The translations under genes were made by a program, and so were the position numbers. The notes below the pieces were generated by a model. That model worked only from the letters and a program-made list of their open reading frames with translations, was not told the DNA's origin and did not search any database. A stretch of DNA of 64,000 bases from Sphingobacterium sp. N143 (lineage in GTDB: Bacteria; Bacteroidota; Bacteroidia; Sphingobacteriales; Sphingobacteriaceae): the NCBI RefSeq assembly GCF_030325625.1, contig NZ_JACAIS010000003.1, positions 186,001-250,000 on the forward strand, read 5' to 3'. Shown here one piece after another: positions 35,844 to 44,130 of this stretch (its first letter is position 1; each line of letters opens with the position of its first letter).

Positions 35844-37343
35844 TTAATCGATGTCGATCAACTTCAATGCTTTATGCGTACGCATCCGAGTTTCTCTGCA
35901 AAGTCCAGCGTCGTCATTTAATGATTTTCCATGGGATGGAATCATTTCACGCAGCTTTTTCCGATACTCATCTGATTTTGCACGTTCAGGGAAACATTTT
36001 TTCAAGAGGCTGATCATAATAGCGACGGAAGTTGATGCGCCTGGGGAAGCCCCTAATAATGCTGCTATGGAACCATCTGCACTTGACACGACTTCAGTAC
36101 CAAATTCTAATATCCCACCTTTCTTTTCATCTTTTTTGATAACCTGAACACGTTGTCCTGCTTTTTCAATAACCCAATCTTCTAATTTTGCTGTGGGCAT
36201 AAATTGTTTTAAAGACTCCAATTTGTCTTTTGGCGATTTCATGACTTCAGTAATCAAGTATTTGGTCAAAGGCAAATTATCAAGCCCGGCCGATAACATT
36301 GGACGGATATTGGACAATTTGATAGATGCAGGTAAATCGAAATAGGATCCTTGTTTCAAAAATTTTGTTGAAAAACCAGCATAAGGTCCAAAAAGTAAAG
36401 CCTGTTTACCATCAATATAGCGTGTATCCAAATGTGGTACAGACATCGGGGGAGCCCCTACGGATGCTTTTCCATAGACTTTGGCATGATGTGTATTGAT
36501 AATATCCTCATTGACACATCTCAACCATTGTCCTCCTACTGGAAAACCACCATATCCTTTTGCTTCTGGAATACCCGATTTTTCCAGTAGCAACAAAGAG
36601 TGCCCACCGGCGCCGATAAATACAAATTTTGCTTTTATTTCTCTTTTCGCACCAGTTTTCAGATCTTTTACTTCAACTTCCCATCGACCATCATCTTCAC
36701 GGTCAATATCGATCACTTCGTGATGTAAGGAAATCTTGATATTTTCTTTGGTAGCAAGGTTATTAATCAAATCGCGTGTAAGCGAACCAAAATTCACATC
36801 AGTACCCAAATCCATTTTTGTTGCCGCAATTTTCTCATTTGCATCACGGCCTTCCATCATTAATGGAATCCATGATTTCAACAATTCAGGATCTTCTGTA
36901 TAATCCATTCCTTTAAACAAGTTCTGGGTTGTTAATGTTTCCCATCTTGTTTTTAAGAACTTCACGTCTTTTTCACCAAAAACTGCACTCATATGCGGAA
37001 TGCTACGGATAAAATTCTCCGGTTGAGTGATAATCCCCTTGTCCACTAAGTAAGACCAAAATTGCTTGGAAACTTCAAATTGCTCCGCAATCTTCACTGC
37101 TTTATCAATCTTTACCGAACCGTCTTTCTGTTCTGGTGTATAATTTAATTCGCACAGCGCGGAGTGTCCTGTACCAGCATTATTCCATGCGTCAGAGCTT
37201 TCTGCCGCCACAACATCCAAACGCTCAAGAATTTCAATATTAACGTCTGGGCTCAATTCATTAATTAGAGTACCCAAAGTAGCACTCATAATACCGGCGC
37301 CGATCAGAACAACGTCAACTTCTGTATTTGATTTTTTGCTCAT
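35844..37343 (-). CDS. mqo: Malate:quinone oxidoreductase
   Basis: FAD-dependent, membrane-associated enzyme that oxidises malate to oxaloacetate and passes electrons to quinone. It has 499 residues, a usual length. The N-terminal dinucleotide fold VDVVLIGAGIMSATLGTLI (about 8-27) binds FAD; other blocks are NNAGTGHSALCELNYTP, FVFIGAGGHSLLLLEKSGIPE and GASPGASTSVAIMISLL near the C-terminus. It is alone on its transcript, with its own promoter, and precedes the TPP riboswitch on the same strand. Its co-existence with icd in the window gives two TCA-cycle steps. Confidence 0.95.
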   Translation of the reverse strand: MSKKSNTEVDVVLIGAGIMSATLGTLINELSPDVNIEILERLDVVAAESSDAWNNAGTGHSALCELNYTPEQKDGSVKIDKAVKIAEQFEVSKQFWSYLVDKGIITQPENFIRSIPHMSAVFGEKDVKFLKTRWETLTTQNLFKGMDYTEDPELLKSWIPLMMEGRDANEKIAATKMDLGTDVNFGSLTRDLINNLATKENIKISLHHEVIDIDREDDGRWEVEVKDLKTGAKREIKAKFVFIGAGGHSLLLLEKSGIPEAKGYGGFPVGGQWLRCVNEDIINTHHAKVYGKASVGAPPMSVPHLDTRYIDGKQALLFGPYAGFSTKFLKQGSYFDLPASIKLSNIRPMLSAGLDNLPLTKYLITEVMKSPKDKLESLKQFMPTAKLEDWVIEKAGQRVQVIKKDEKKGGILEFGTEVVSSADGSIAALLGASPGASTSVAIMISLLKKCFPERAKSDEYRKKLREMIPSHGKSLNDDAGLCRETRMRTHKALKLIDID

Positions 37344-37658
37344 GTTTTTGTGATTGATGCAAATTTAATATAGTTTTTGATAAACCCCCAAGTCTTTTGT
37401 CAAAAAACTGTACTTTTTAGAAACACTTATTCAAAAATACCATTGATTTATTAAAATAATCCTAAGTGTTCATCCAATGTCTTCGTGTTTGTCCTTCATG
37501 CAACATCTTTTAATTTAAATACAATGTATAGGAATAAACAGGAGAAACAGGGCTTATGTTTTTTGCTTTTTAGCTCCGTTATTTACCGAAAGATTTTGTG
37601 TTATAATATAGTTTTAACATTTTTGCAGAACATCGACGAATAACATTATACTCAATAT
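37344..37658. other. 315-base mqo-fabG intergenic region
   Basis: The two genes diverge. The left part holds the mqo promoter. The right part is A+T rich and holds a poor -7-like stretch (TAACATTTTTG with one base too many, near 37615-37625) before fabG. No other structure is seen. Confidence 0.5.
37360..37391 (-). promoter_or_regulatory. Promoter of mqo
   Basis: Minus-strand TTG (37391-37389), 21 bases, TAAATTTG (37367-37360), then about 16 bases to the mqo ATG. Confidence 0.7.
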
Positions 37659-38402
37659 ATGAAAATACTTGAAGGAAAAATTGCTTTGATCACAGGTGCA
37701 TCCAAAGGAATTGGAAGAAAGATTGCTGAAGTTTTTGCACAGCATGGTGCCAATGTTGCTTTCACTTACCTTTCGTCCGTAGAAAAAGGGCAAGCTTTGG
37801 AACAGGAGCTTCAGGCCTACGGCACAAAAGTAATTGGATATCGCTCAGATGCTTCAAAATTTGAAGAGGCAGAACAGCTGATTAATGCTATTGTGGCTGA
37901 TTTTGGCAGCTTGGATATTGTGGTCAACAATGCCGGCATTACTAAAGATGGCTTATTAATGCGTATGACCGAAGAAAATTGGGATGATGTCCTAAACGTC
38001 AACTTGAAGTCTGTATTTAACGTTACTAAAGCTGCTTCAAAAATAATGATGAAAAACCGCAAAGGTTCTTTTATCAATATGTCTTCAGTCGTCGGGGTAC
38101 AGGGAAATGCTGGTCAGGCCAATTATGCGGCTTCCAAAGCTGGTATTATAGGTTTCACTAAATCTGTTGCTAAAGAATTGGGCTCACGTAATATCCGTGC
38201 AAACGTGGTTGCCCCAGGCTTTATTCGTACTGAAATGACCGATGTTTTAGATCCTAAGGTTGTCGCAGGCTGGGAAGCTGGTATTCCGTTAAAACGTGCC
38301 GGCGAACCCGAAGATGTTGCCAATGCATGTCTGTATTTAGCTTCTGATTTATCGGCATATGTCACTGGTCAGGTTCTTCCTGTTGATGGTGGCATGTTGT
38401 AG
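37659..38402 (+). CDS. fabG: 3-oxoacyl-[acyl-carrier-protein] reductase
   Basis: NADPH-dependent short-chain dehydrogenase of 247 residues that reduces 3-oxoacyl-ACP in fatty acid elongation. It has the TGASKGIGRKIAEVF cofactor motif (about 13-27), NNAGIT near 87-92, the catalytic Ser in INMSSVVGVQGNAGQANYAASKAG, with Tyr and Lys in YAASK, and the C-terminal GGML ending. It is most like FabG, but other SDR activities cannot be excluded as no other fatty acid genes flank it. A good terminator follows, so it is a single-gene transcript. Confidence 0.88.
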   Translation: MKILEGKIALITGASKGIGRKIAEVFAQHGANVAFTYLSSVEKGQALEQELQAYGTKVIGYRSDASKFEEAEQLINAIVADFGSLDIVVNNAGITKDGLLMRMTEENWDDVLNVNLKSVFNVTKAASKIMMKNRKGSFINMSSVVGVQGNAGQANYAASKAGIIGFTKSVAKELGSRNIRANVVAPGFIRTEMTDVLDPKVVAGWEAGIPLKRAGEPEDVANACLYLASDLSAYVTGQVLPVDGGML

Positions 38403-38420
38403 CTGATACAACATAAAACG

Positions 38421-38467
38421 ACTAAAAATGGTTTCTGGTTTCACTCAAGTTAGACACCATTTTTAGT
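38421..38467 (+). terminator. Terminator after fabG
   Basis: ACTAAAAATGGT pairs with ACCATTTTTAGT around a 23-base loop. The long loop and lack of a T-run after the stem make it moderate. Confidence 0.6.
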
Positions 38468-38540
38468 TCAATATTAGCACGTGCCAACTAGCTCTCCCCC
38501 TTTCCTTGTGCAGGTATGCCCAGATCCTGTTTTTTTTAAC

Positions 38541-38548
38541 TAATTTTG
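38541..38548 (+). promoter_or_regulatory. -7 promoter element of the LuxE-like gene
   Basis: TAATTTTG, exact match, 20 bases before the ATG at 38569. It rules out the longer reading from 38506, which would start upstream of the transcript. Confidence 0.6.
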
Positions 38549-38568
38549 TCAATCAATATTTAAATGCC

Positions 38569-39549
38569 ATGACGAATTGGACGGATTTTTTTGAGATTCA
38601 AACAGAGGAAGACTTTAATCTCCATTGCTTAGAAACTTATCAGTTCCAACTCCAGCATTGTCAGGTATATCGGGATTACGTCACCTTATTGGGCCGCAGA
38701 AAGAATGATGTCCAACATTACAGCGAGATTCCTTTCATGCCGATCGAATTTTTCAAGACACAACAGATCCTCACTGCAGGAATGCAACCGCAAATCGTAT
38801 TTTCCAGTTCGGGCACAACTGGTATGGTCACCTCTAAGCATTTTGTTGCCGATGTGACCATCTACGAACGCACATTTCGAAACATATTCGAAACATTTTA
38901 TGGTCCACTTCACGATATTGCCATTCTTGCTCTGTTGCCCTCTTACCTCGAAAGAACAGGATCATCCCTGATCTATATGATTGATGACCTCATGAAACAG
39001 AGCAAGCAGGCTGAAAGTAATTATTTCCTTTATAATCATCAAGAATTGTATCAAACACTTCTCCAACTTAAAAATAAAGGAACCAAAACCATCCTTTTCG
39101 GTGTTACTTATGCCCTTCTCGATTTTATTGAAAAATACAGTTTCGAGTTTCCGGACCTCATTATTATGGAAACTGGAGGAATGAAAGGAAAACGTAAAGA
39201 AATGGTCAAGGAAGAGATCCATCAGCTTCTTGAAGATGCCTTTGCGGTGAGTGGCATACATTCTGAATACGGTATGACAGAATTACTCTCGCAAGGATAT
39301 TCATCGGGTAAAGGGATCTTTCGGCTTCCAAAATGGATGAACATATTAATCAGAGATACCAATGATCCACTAAGCTTGATCTCATCAAACAAGACTGGAG
39401 GAATTAATGTCATCGATTTGGCCAATCGTTATTCCTGCTCGTTCATCGCTACGCAGGACTTAGGTCGGGTACATCAGGATGGGTCGTTTGAAATACTGGG
39501 CCGTTTTGATCAAAGTGATATCCGTGGTTGTAACTTGCTCGTCCAATAA
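38569..39549 (+). CDS. LuxE/PaaK-like acyl-protein synthetase
   Basis: A 326-residue member of the LuxE branch of the adenylate-forming superfamily. IVFSSSGTTGM near residue 83 is the ATP-binding (A3-like) motif, GFRLPKWM and the C-terminal LGRVHQDGSFEILGRFDQSDIRG resemble the family end. It should activate an acyl or aromatic acid by ATP and hand it to a carrier or a partner enzyme. No luciferase or reductase genes are nearby, so the role is unknown. Such lone LuxE-like genes occur in other Bacteroidota. The start MTNWTDFFE is chosen because of the promoter just upstream. Confidence 0.78.
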   Translation: MTNWTDFFEIQTEEDFNLHCLETYQFQLQHCQVYRDYVTLLGRRKNDVQHYSEIPFMPIEFFKTQQILTAGMQPQIVFSSSGTTGMVTSKHFVADVTIYERTFRNIFETFYGPLHDIAILALLPSYLERTGSSLIYMIDDLMKQSKQAESNYFLYNHQELYQTLLQLKNKGTKTILFGVTYALLDFIEKYSFEFPDLIIMETGGMKGKRKEMVKEEIHQLLEDAFAVSGIHSEYGMTELLSQGYSSGKGIFRLPKWMNILIRDTNDPLSLISSNKTGGINVIDLANRYSCSFIATQDLGRVHQDGSFEILGRFDQSDIRGCNLLVQ

Positions 39550-39598
39550 AAGCATTAGAAAGCAGTTGGTGTACAGCACAAAAGAAATGATACAATCA

Positions 39599-39636
39599 AA
39601 TAAGGGCTTATGAGCAGATGCTCATAGGCCCTTATT
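39599..39636. terminator. Bidirectional terminator between convergent genes
   Basis: AATAAGGGC-TTATGAGC pairs with GCTCATA-GGCCCTTATT, imperfect, around a 4-base loop. It lies between the LuxE-like and YpfJ-type genes. Confidence 0.7.
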
Positions 39637-39672
39637 ATGATTTATAACAACAGATCTGAGTTTAAATAGATT

Positions 39673-40542
39673 TTATCGTAAGCTAGGATCTTCAAAAGTA
39701 TTTCCGGAATTCATATCACCCGAGTCATAGCCTTTCTTAAACCAGGCCATTCGTTGTTCAGATGTACCATGTGTAAACGATTCAGGAACGGCATATCCCT
39801 GTGCTTCGGTCTGCAGCTTATCATCACCAACAGCTTCTGCAGCTTTCATCCCGTCCATAATATCGTTATAATCAATTTTGATATCTGTATATTCATTGAG
39901 ATAATGCGCCCATACACCTGCATAAAAATCGGCCTGTAACTCAGTCATAACCGAAATTTTATTATTTTCCCGCTCACTTAATTTTCCACGGGCCTGATTG
40001 GTCTTCGGCAATAAGCCCACCAGCTGTTGAATATGATGTCCCACCTCATGGGCAATGACATAAGCCATCGCAAATTCGCCTTTTGCACCAAACTTTTCGG
40101 AAAGTTCACGGCTAAAGCTCAGGTCCAAATAAATCTTTTGGTCTCCTGGACAGTAAAACGGTCCATATGAAGCTTGCCCCATACCACATCCATCTGTCTG
40201 TGTCCCACCATCATAAAACACCAGGGTTGTCGGCGTATAAGTTTCTTGCATCTGTTCCTTGAATAACTTGCCCCAGACATCTTCTGTGCTCTGGAGCACG
40301 GTCAACGAAAATTCAGTCAATCTTTTTTCTTCAGGATTCAACTCACGTGGTTGCCCAGACTGCTCAGTCGGTGTCCCCATGTTTTGTGCCTGCTGCAACA
40401 ATTGCATGGGATCTCCGCCCATCAAAAAACCGATTACCAATACAATAATACCTCCAATACCCCCCAAGGCAATCTTTCCACCTCCAGACATCCCTCTACG
40501 ATCCTCAAAATTGCCACTTTGTTTACCTCCTTGCCATTTCAT
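39673..40542 (-). CDS. YpfJ-type neutral zinc metallopeptidase, membrane-anchored
   Basis: A 289-residue protein with one N-terminal helix (about 24-44, GGKIALGGIGGIIVLVIGFLM) that anchors it in the inner membrane. The catalytic HEVGHHIQ sequence, an HEXXH zinc site, is near residue 165, followed by a Glu in MTELQADFYAGVWAHY as third ligand. This is the YpfJ/PF04228 neutral zinc metallopeptidase family, whose biological substrate is not known to me. It is a single gene. Confidence 0.9.
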   Translation of the reverse strand: MKWQGGKQSGNFEDRRGMSGGGKIALGGIGGIIVLVIGFLMGGDPMQLLQQAQNMGTPTEQSGQPRELNPEEKRLTEFSLTVLQSTEDVWGKLFKEQMQETYTPTTLVFYDGGTQTDGCGMGQASYGPFYCPGDQKIYLDLSFSRELSEKFGAKGEFAMAYVIAHEVGHHIQQLVGLLPKTNQARGKLSERENNKISVMTELQADFYAGVWAHYLNEYTDIKIDYNDIMDGMKAAEAVGDDKLQTEAQGYAVPESFTHGTSEQRMAWFKKGYDSGDMNSGNTFEDPSLR

Positions 40543-40983
40543 AATACGTATCTTTTATTCCAGTTAATAATTTTATTATTTACCGTTGAATACAAATTCA
40601 ATACCAATATCGCCTTGCTTTCAAAATTATTTTCAACAGCACAGCCTTTATTCACTGCAGGGCAAATTATGGTCTTATATCCCTTATTCTCCTACCCTAA
40701 ATAGCAAATCCTCATCAGATCAAAATAATTGCCCCCAAGCTGACAAGCCAATCAGAAAGTCTACTGGTCCTATCGCTTTTCTGCTTTAAATCCCGTCATT
40801 AACCACGAAGCGGTACCATACATTAGCGAGCAAACCGCAGTACAGTAACTTTCTAAAAAAAACATATCCATTAGATACACAATAAAATAGTGATATTTAT
40901 ATACAAAACTCATTCACATACATTCGATAATAATTGCATCTAAAAACAAATTTATCTAAGTTTGGGCTTTTATTGAAACTAAC
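40543..40983. other. 441-base intergenic region
   Basis: The gap lies between divergent genes. Open frames at 40351-40789 run through the neighbouring gene and have no support. The only clear signal is the TAAGTTTG element at 40957-40964. The rest is A+T rich with no repeat or RNA structure I can see. Confidence 0.5.
40957..40964 (+). promoter_or_regulatory. -7 promoter element of the PhnA-like gene
   Basis: TAAGTTTG, exact to TAnnTTTG, 19 bases before the ATG at 40984. Confidence 0.6.
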
Positions 40984-41565
40984 ATGAAATTAGAAGAACA
41001 ATTATTAGCTCGAGCTGGGGGAAAATGTGAATTGACAGGTTTGGAAACCAATTTAACGGCTTATATTTTACCTCCAGAGACCACTTCCACATCGGAAAAC
41101 ACTTTGCTGATTTCAGAAACTTTAGTTCAGCAGCTTAACAAGACTGAGCAGCTTAATCCGGACGACTGGAAATTTCTTCCCAATGCGATGTGGTCCGAGA
41201 ATCCCGCTATACAGATCGTATGCTGTCGTATGCTGAACCGCTTGAAAAATGAAGGCTGGGCTTCAGAAGCCTTAGATATCCTTTATCTTGATGATGAGAC
41301 CTTGGCCGAGGCAAAGAAAACAGGTGATCATGAAAATGATGGTTATGTATCATTCCATGAGGATAGTATCGGCCAACGTTTATTGGAAGGAGATACCGTC
41401 GTACTCACTAAAACATTGGACGTAAAGGGTTCTTCATTAAAAGCAACATTAGGTACTGTTGTTAAAAATATTCGTTTAGTAGCCGACAATATCGAACAGA
41501 TAGAAGGAAAAATTGAAGGTCAGACAATCGTTATTTTAACCAAATACCTCCGTAAACAAAACTAG
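40984..41565 (+). CDS. PhnA-domain protein with altered zinc-ribbon motif
   Basis: A 193-residue protein of the PhnA type: an N-terminal short ribbon-like part (residues 1-35, RAGGKCELTGLETN), a middle helical part, and a C-terminal SH3-like PhnA domain (about 112-190, DGYVSFHEDSIGQRLLEGDTVVLTKTLDVKGS). PhnA is named for the phosphonate locus but its function there is uncertain, and most copies lie elsewhere, as here. The ribbon would normally be CELC; Thr replaces the second Cys, so zinc binding may be lost. It is a single gene ending in a 14-base perfect hairpin. Confidence 0.82.
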   Translation: MKLEEQLLARAGGKCELTGLETNLTAYILPPETTSTSENTLLISETLVQQLNKTEQLNPDDWKFLPNAMWSENPAIQIVCCRMLNRLKNEGWASEALDILYLDDETLAEAKKTGDHENDGYVSFHEDSIGQRLLEGDTVVLTKTLDVKGSSLKATLGTVVKNIRLVADNIEQIEGKIEGQTIVILTKYLRKQN

Positions 41566-41582
41566 AGATATCCTATTCATAT

Positions 41583-41616
41583 TGACAGACTTAAACGGGT
41601 ATGTTTAAGTCTGTCA
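41583..41616. terminator. Perfect hairpin between convergent genes
   Basis: TGACAGACTTAAAC faces its exact complement around the loop GGGTAT. No T-run follows on either strand; it may still separate the two convergent transcripts. Confidence 0.65.
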
Positions 41617-41636
41617 TATCAACTGTGACGGTTCGT

Positions 41637-42563
41637 TTAATTAGGATAATTGCGCATAAATTCAAATCGATAGTTAGGATGCTGTTTTAGACTATCGATC
41701 AGGTCAGATAAGAGCTTCTGCCCTTTTTTGGTTTGATACATATTATCATGCGTCAAAAGCACTACGTTATTTTTGGTATACGAGGTACCTTTATGGAGGA
41801 GATTTTTTATCTGAGTATATAACTGGTTTACCGTCAAGTCGGGTTTTCCCGTCACACCATTAATCTTCCATTCGCAATCCCAGCCCATAATTTTGTAACC
41901 ATTCTGATGTAAGAGTTCAGCTGTGGAAGCTCCACTTTCCAGATCAATTCTTTTACGATCGCCCACGTACCAGATATTTCTGCCTGGTAATCGGACTATT
42001 TTATGTTCCAGACCCAATGACTGTTCGGCATGTTCAAAATCTTCAAATGCTGCCTGTGGATCTGCATAAAATGTGCTGTATTTATTGTGGGCATGCCAAA
42101 AGCTGTGGTTATAACAATCGACCAAAGGATTACTTTTATAACGTTCTGTATAACCATGTAGTTTCTTGCTCATTTTATCATGCTCGCCAATCAAAAAAGC
42201 ACTGATCCGCACATCTTTAGCTGTGGCAATAGAGTCAAGATACTGACTGCCATTGAGTGGGCCATCATCAAAAGTAAGGTAAATATAACGTGGCGAGACA
42301 GAATCTGTCAGCAGCACTGTGGTATCCTTGGCTCCATGATAGGTTATACTCTCTTCCATCTTGGTGATGGAATCTTTACGCAATGAATCTACCTTACTAA
42401 TCGAATCCTGCACAATAATGAGGCTGTCTCTCTTGTGCTGTGCCATGTCGACCGAATCCAGCCGTTTCACTTTATTGCCTTCGATTCGATCACAGGAATG
42501 CAATCCCAGCATCACTATCCCCACACAAACGGACATGATGTCCCAATTACCCACTTTCTTCAT
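41637..42563 (-). CDS. Polysaccharide deacetylase, lipoprotein
   Basis: A 308-residue carbohydrate esterase family 4 (NodB) protein with a lipoprotein signal (LHSC lipobox near residues 22-25). The catalytic region YIYLTFDDGPLNG near residues 90-102 holds the Asp and metal-binding Asp; a further His is in SFWHAHNKYS near 160, and RLPGRNIW near 195 is the third motif. It likely removes acetyl groups from a cell-envelope or extracellular glycan. It stands alone. Confidence 0.88.
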   Translation of the reverse strand: MKKVGNWDIMSVCVGIVMLGLHSCDRIEGNKVKRLDSVDMAQHKRDSLIIVQDSISKVDSLRKDSITKMEESITYHGAKDTTVLLTDSVSPRYIYLTFDDGPLNGSQYLDSIATAKDVRISAFLIGEHDKMSKKLHGYTERYKSNPLVDCYNHSFWHAHNKYSTFYADPQAAFEDFEHAEQSLGLEHKIVRLPGRNIWYVGDRKRIDLESGASTAELLHQNGYKIMGWDCEWKINGVTGKPDLTVNQLYTQIKNLLHKGTSYTKNNVVLLTHDNMYQTKKGQKLLSDLIDSLKQHPNYRFEFMRNYPN

Positions 42564-42701
42564 TACAAAAATTAACTTATATTCTACAGGTTTTCAGCGC
42601 AATACACAGCATTTTTTTATGGAAAGCAATCCAAAGCACCACTAGCGCAAAAATAAGATAATTTTCATTAATCAGCGCGTAATATTTTTTAATTTATATC
42701 C

Positions 42702-42737
42702 AAAAAAAAGGAATCTACTGGTGGTAAATTCCTTTTT
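42702..42737 (-). terminator. Terminator of the His/Arg-rich gene
   Basis: On the minus strand, an AAAAGGAATT-type stem pairs with AATTCCTTTT and ends in a run of eight T. Confidence 0.8.
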
Positions 42738-42768
42738 GATATGTTAAATGATAAATCGAAATACGGGA

Positions 42769-43305
42769 TTAATGTCCATGTCTTCCACCATGGCCGTGAC
42801 TGTTACCATGACCACGTCCATGTCCACCACGACCATGTCCTCTTCCCTTATCATGATGCCCTCTGCTGTTCCATGAAGAGTGCCCATGGCTCCGTCTGCG
42901 GTCGCTGGCAAACGAATATCCACTATGACCATGGTGACGGTCACGAATGGCGACTTGCCTTCCACGTGAATGTCCATATCGACTTCTATAACGATCATGG
43001 TGACGCCAAGGTGTACGGTCGTTGATTACCACTTTATGTGCTCTGTAAAAATCATAATGACGATATCTTCTCGGTAACCTTGACCTTCTTATCCATCCAC
43101 CATTATCATAATAGACATACACCCTTGCCGGAACGTCATAATACATATTATACTCAGGAATATAATAATAACGAGCATAATCATAACCTGCAGGTCCCCA
43201 GCTCGGTTGGCTTCCGATATTCACACTAACACTGATCTGCGCCTTGGCAGAACCGACGGTAAAAAGTGCCGCAACAATCGCAACCGTGTAAAACAATTTT
43301 TTCAT
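42769..43305 (-). CDS. Secreted His/Arg/Gly-rich protein of unknown function
   Basis: A 178-residue protein with a signal peptide (MKKLFYTVAIVAALFTVGSAKA), a tyrosine-rich middle (about residues 35-70, with YDYARYYYIPEYN) and a long tail (about 95-178) made almost only of His, Arg, Gly, Ser and Asp, ending with many GRGHG and GHGGRHGH-like pieces. The ATG at 43305 is preceded by AGGGAGGAGC, a good ribosome site, and the signal peptide then starts at residue 1; an upstream start at 43368 would put 21 odd residues in front. The tail could bind metal ions, polyphosphate or nucleic acid; this is speculation from composition. Confidence 0.75.
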   Translation of the reverse strand: MKKLFYTVAIVAALFTVGSAKAQISVSVNIGSQPSWGPAGYDYARYYYIPEYNMYYDVPARVYVYYDNGGWIRRSRLPRRYRHYDFYRAHKVVINDRTPWRHHDRYRSRYGHSRGRQVAIRDRHHGHSGYSFASDRRRSHGHSSWNSRGHHDKGRGHGRGGHGRGHGNSHGHGGRHGH

Positions 43306-43513
43306 AAGTAGCTCCTCCCTATAGTTTTGTAATTTCTTCTTTACTCTACGACAACAAACTGTATGCAAAAGATTAAAGGTTAAATGTTAATTTTTGTTAA
43401 CAAAATGATAATCAACTCATAATAAACAAGTTAATTATACGACTGTTGGTAAGCGCAAACCAAACTTTTTATCCGTCAAATTGTTCACTCTTTAATACCT
43501 CAATTGAATCATC

Positions 43514-44050
43514 ATGAATCAGCATAATATAGGCATATTGGTAGGCAGTTTAAGAAAAGGCTCGTACAACAAAAACATCGCACAATTCATCCTTGATCAA
43601 AATCCGACAAGTTTTTGCTATAAGATTATTGAGATTGGTGACCTTCCTTTATATAATCAGGACTTTGATGATGAAGGGCCTACCCCGGAAACATATATAC
43701 GTTTTCGCAAAGAAATAGCATCCTTAGATGCTGTTCTTTTCATTAGTCCTGAATATAATCGATCTGTTCCCGCTGTGTTGAAAAATGCCATTGATGTAGG
43801 ATCCCGACCTTATGGCAAAAATCAGTGGGATGGAAAGCCTGCTGCCATATTAACATCCTCAACAGGGGTTTATGGTGGTTTTGGGGCCAACCATCATCTT
43901 CGGCAGTCCCTTGTTTTTGTCAATATCCACCCCATGCAGCAGCCCGAAGCTTATTTGGGCAATATCAAAGACTCTGTTGGAACGGATGGAAAAATAGCAT
44001 CTCAAAAAACAATTGAATTCTTACTCAGTTTCAAAAATGCGTTTGAATAA
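43514..44050 (+). CDS. NADPH-dependent FMN reductase
   Basis: A 178-residue flavodoxin-like reductase of the PF03358 family. GSLRKGSYNKNIAQ near residues 12-25 binds the FMN phosphate, and SPEYNRSVPAVLKNAIDVGSRPYG near 78-101 is the second typical block. It should be a cytoplasmic homodimer that reduces quinones, azo dyes, chromate or free flavins. A second family member lies at 47126. It is a single gene, and a perfect bidirectional terminator follows. Confidence 0.88.
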   Translation: MNQHNIGILVGSLRKGSYNKNIAQFILDQNPTSFCYKIIEIGDLPLYNQDFDDEGPTPETYIRFRKEIASLDAVLFISPEYNRSVPAVLKNAIDVGSRPYGKNQWDGKPAAILTSSTGVYGGFGANHHLRQSLVFVNIHPMQQPEAYLGNIKDSVGTDGKIASQKTIEFLLSFKNAFE

Positions 44051-44066
44051 TGGGTAATACGTATCT

Positions 44067-44105
44067 CATGATAAAGGGGAGCTGTTAAAGCTCCCCTTTA
44101 TCATG
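44067..44105. terminator. Bidirectional terminator
   Basis: CATGATAAAGGGGAGCT pairs with AGCTCCCCTTTATCATG around a short loop, one of the longest perfect stems here. It lies between convergent genes. Confidence 0.9.
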
Positions 44106-44130
44106 AATATCTTTCAGCTCTTGCTTTTAC

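Noticed and set aside
42741..43025. Plus-strand His-rich frame opposite the His/Arg-rich gene
   Set aside because: It is an antisense shadow of a low-complexity tail (CAT/ATG-rich codons) with no signal peptide or ribosome site.
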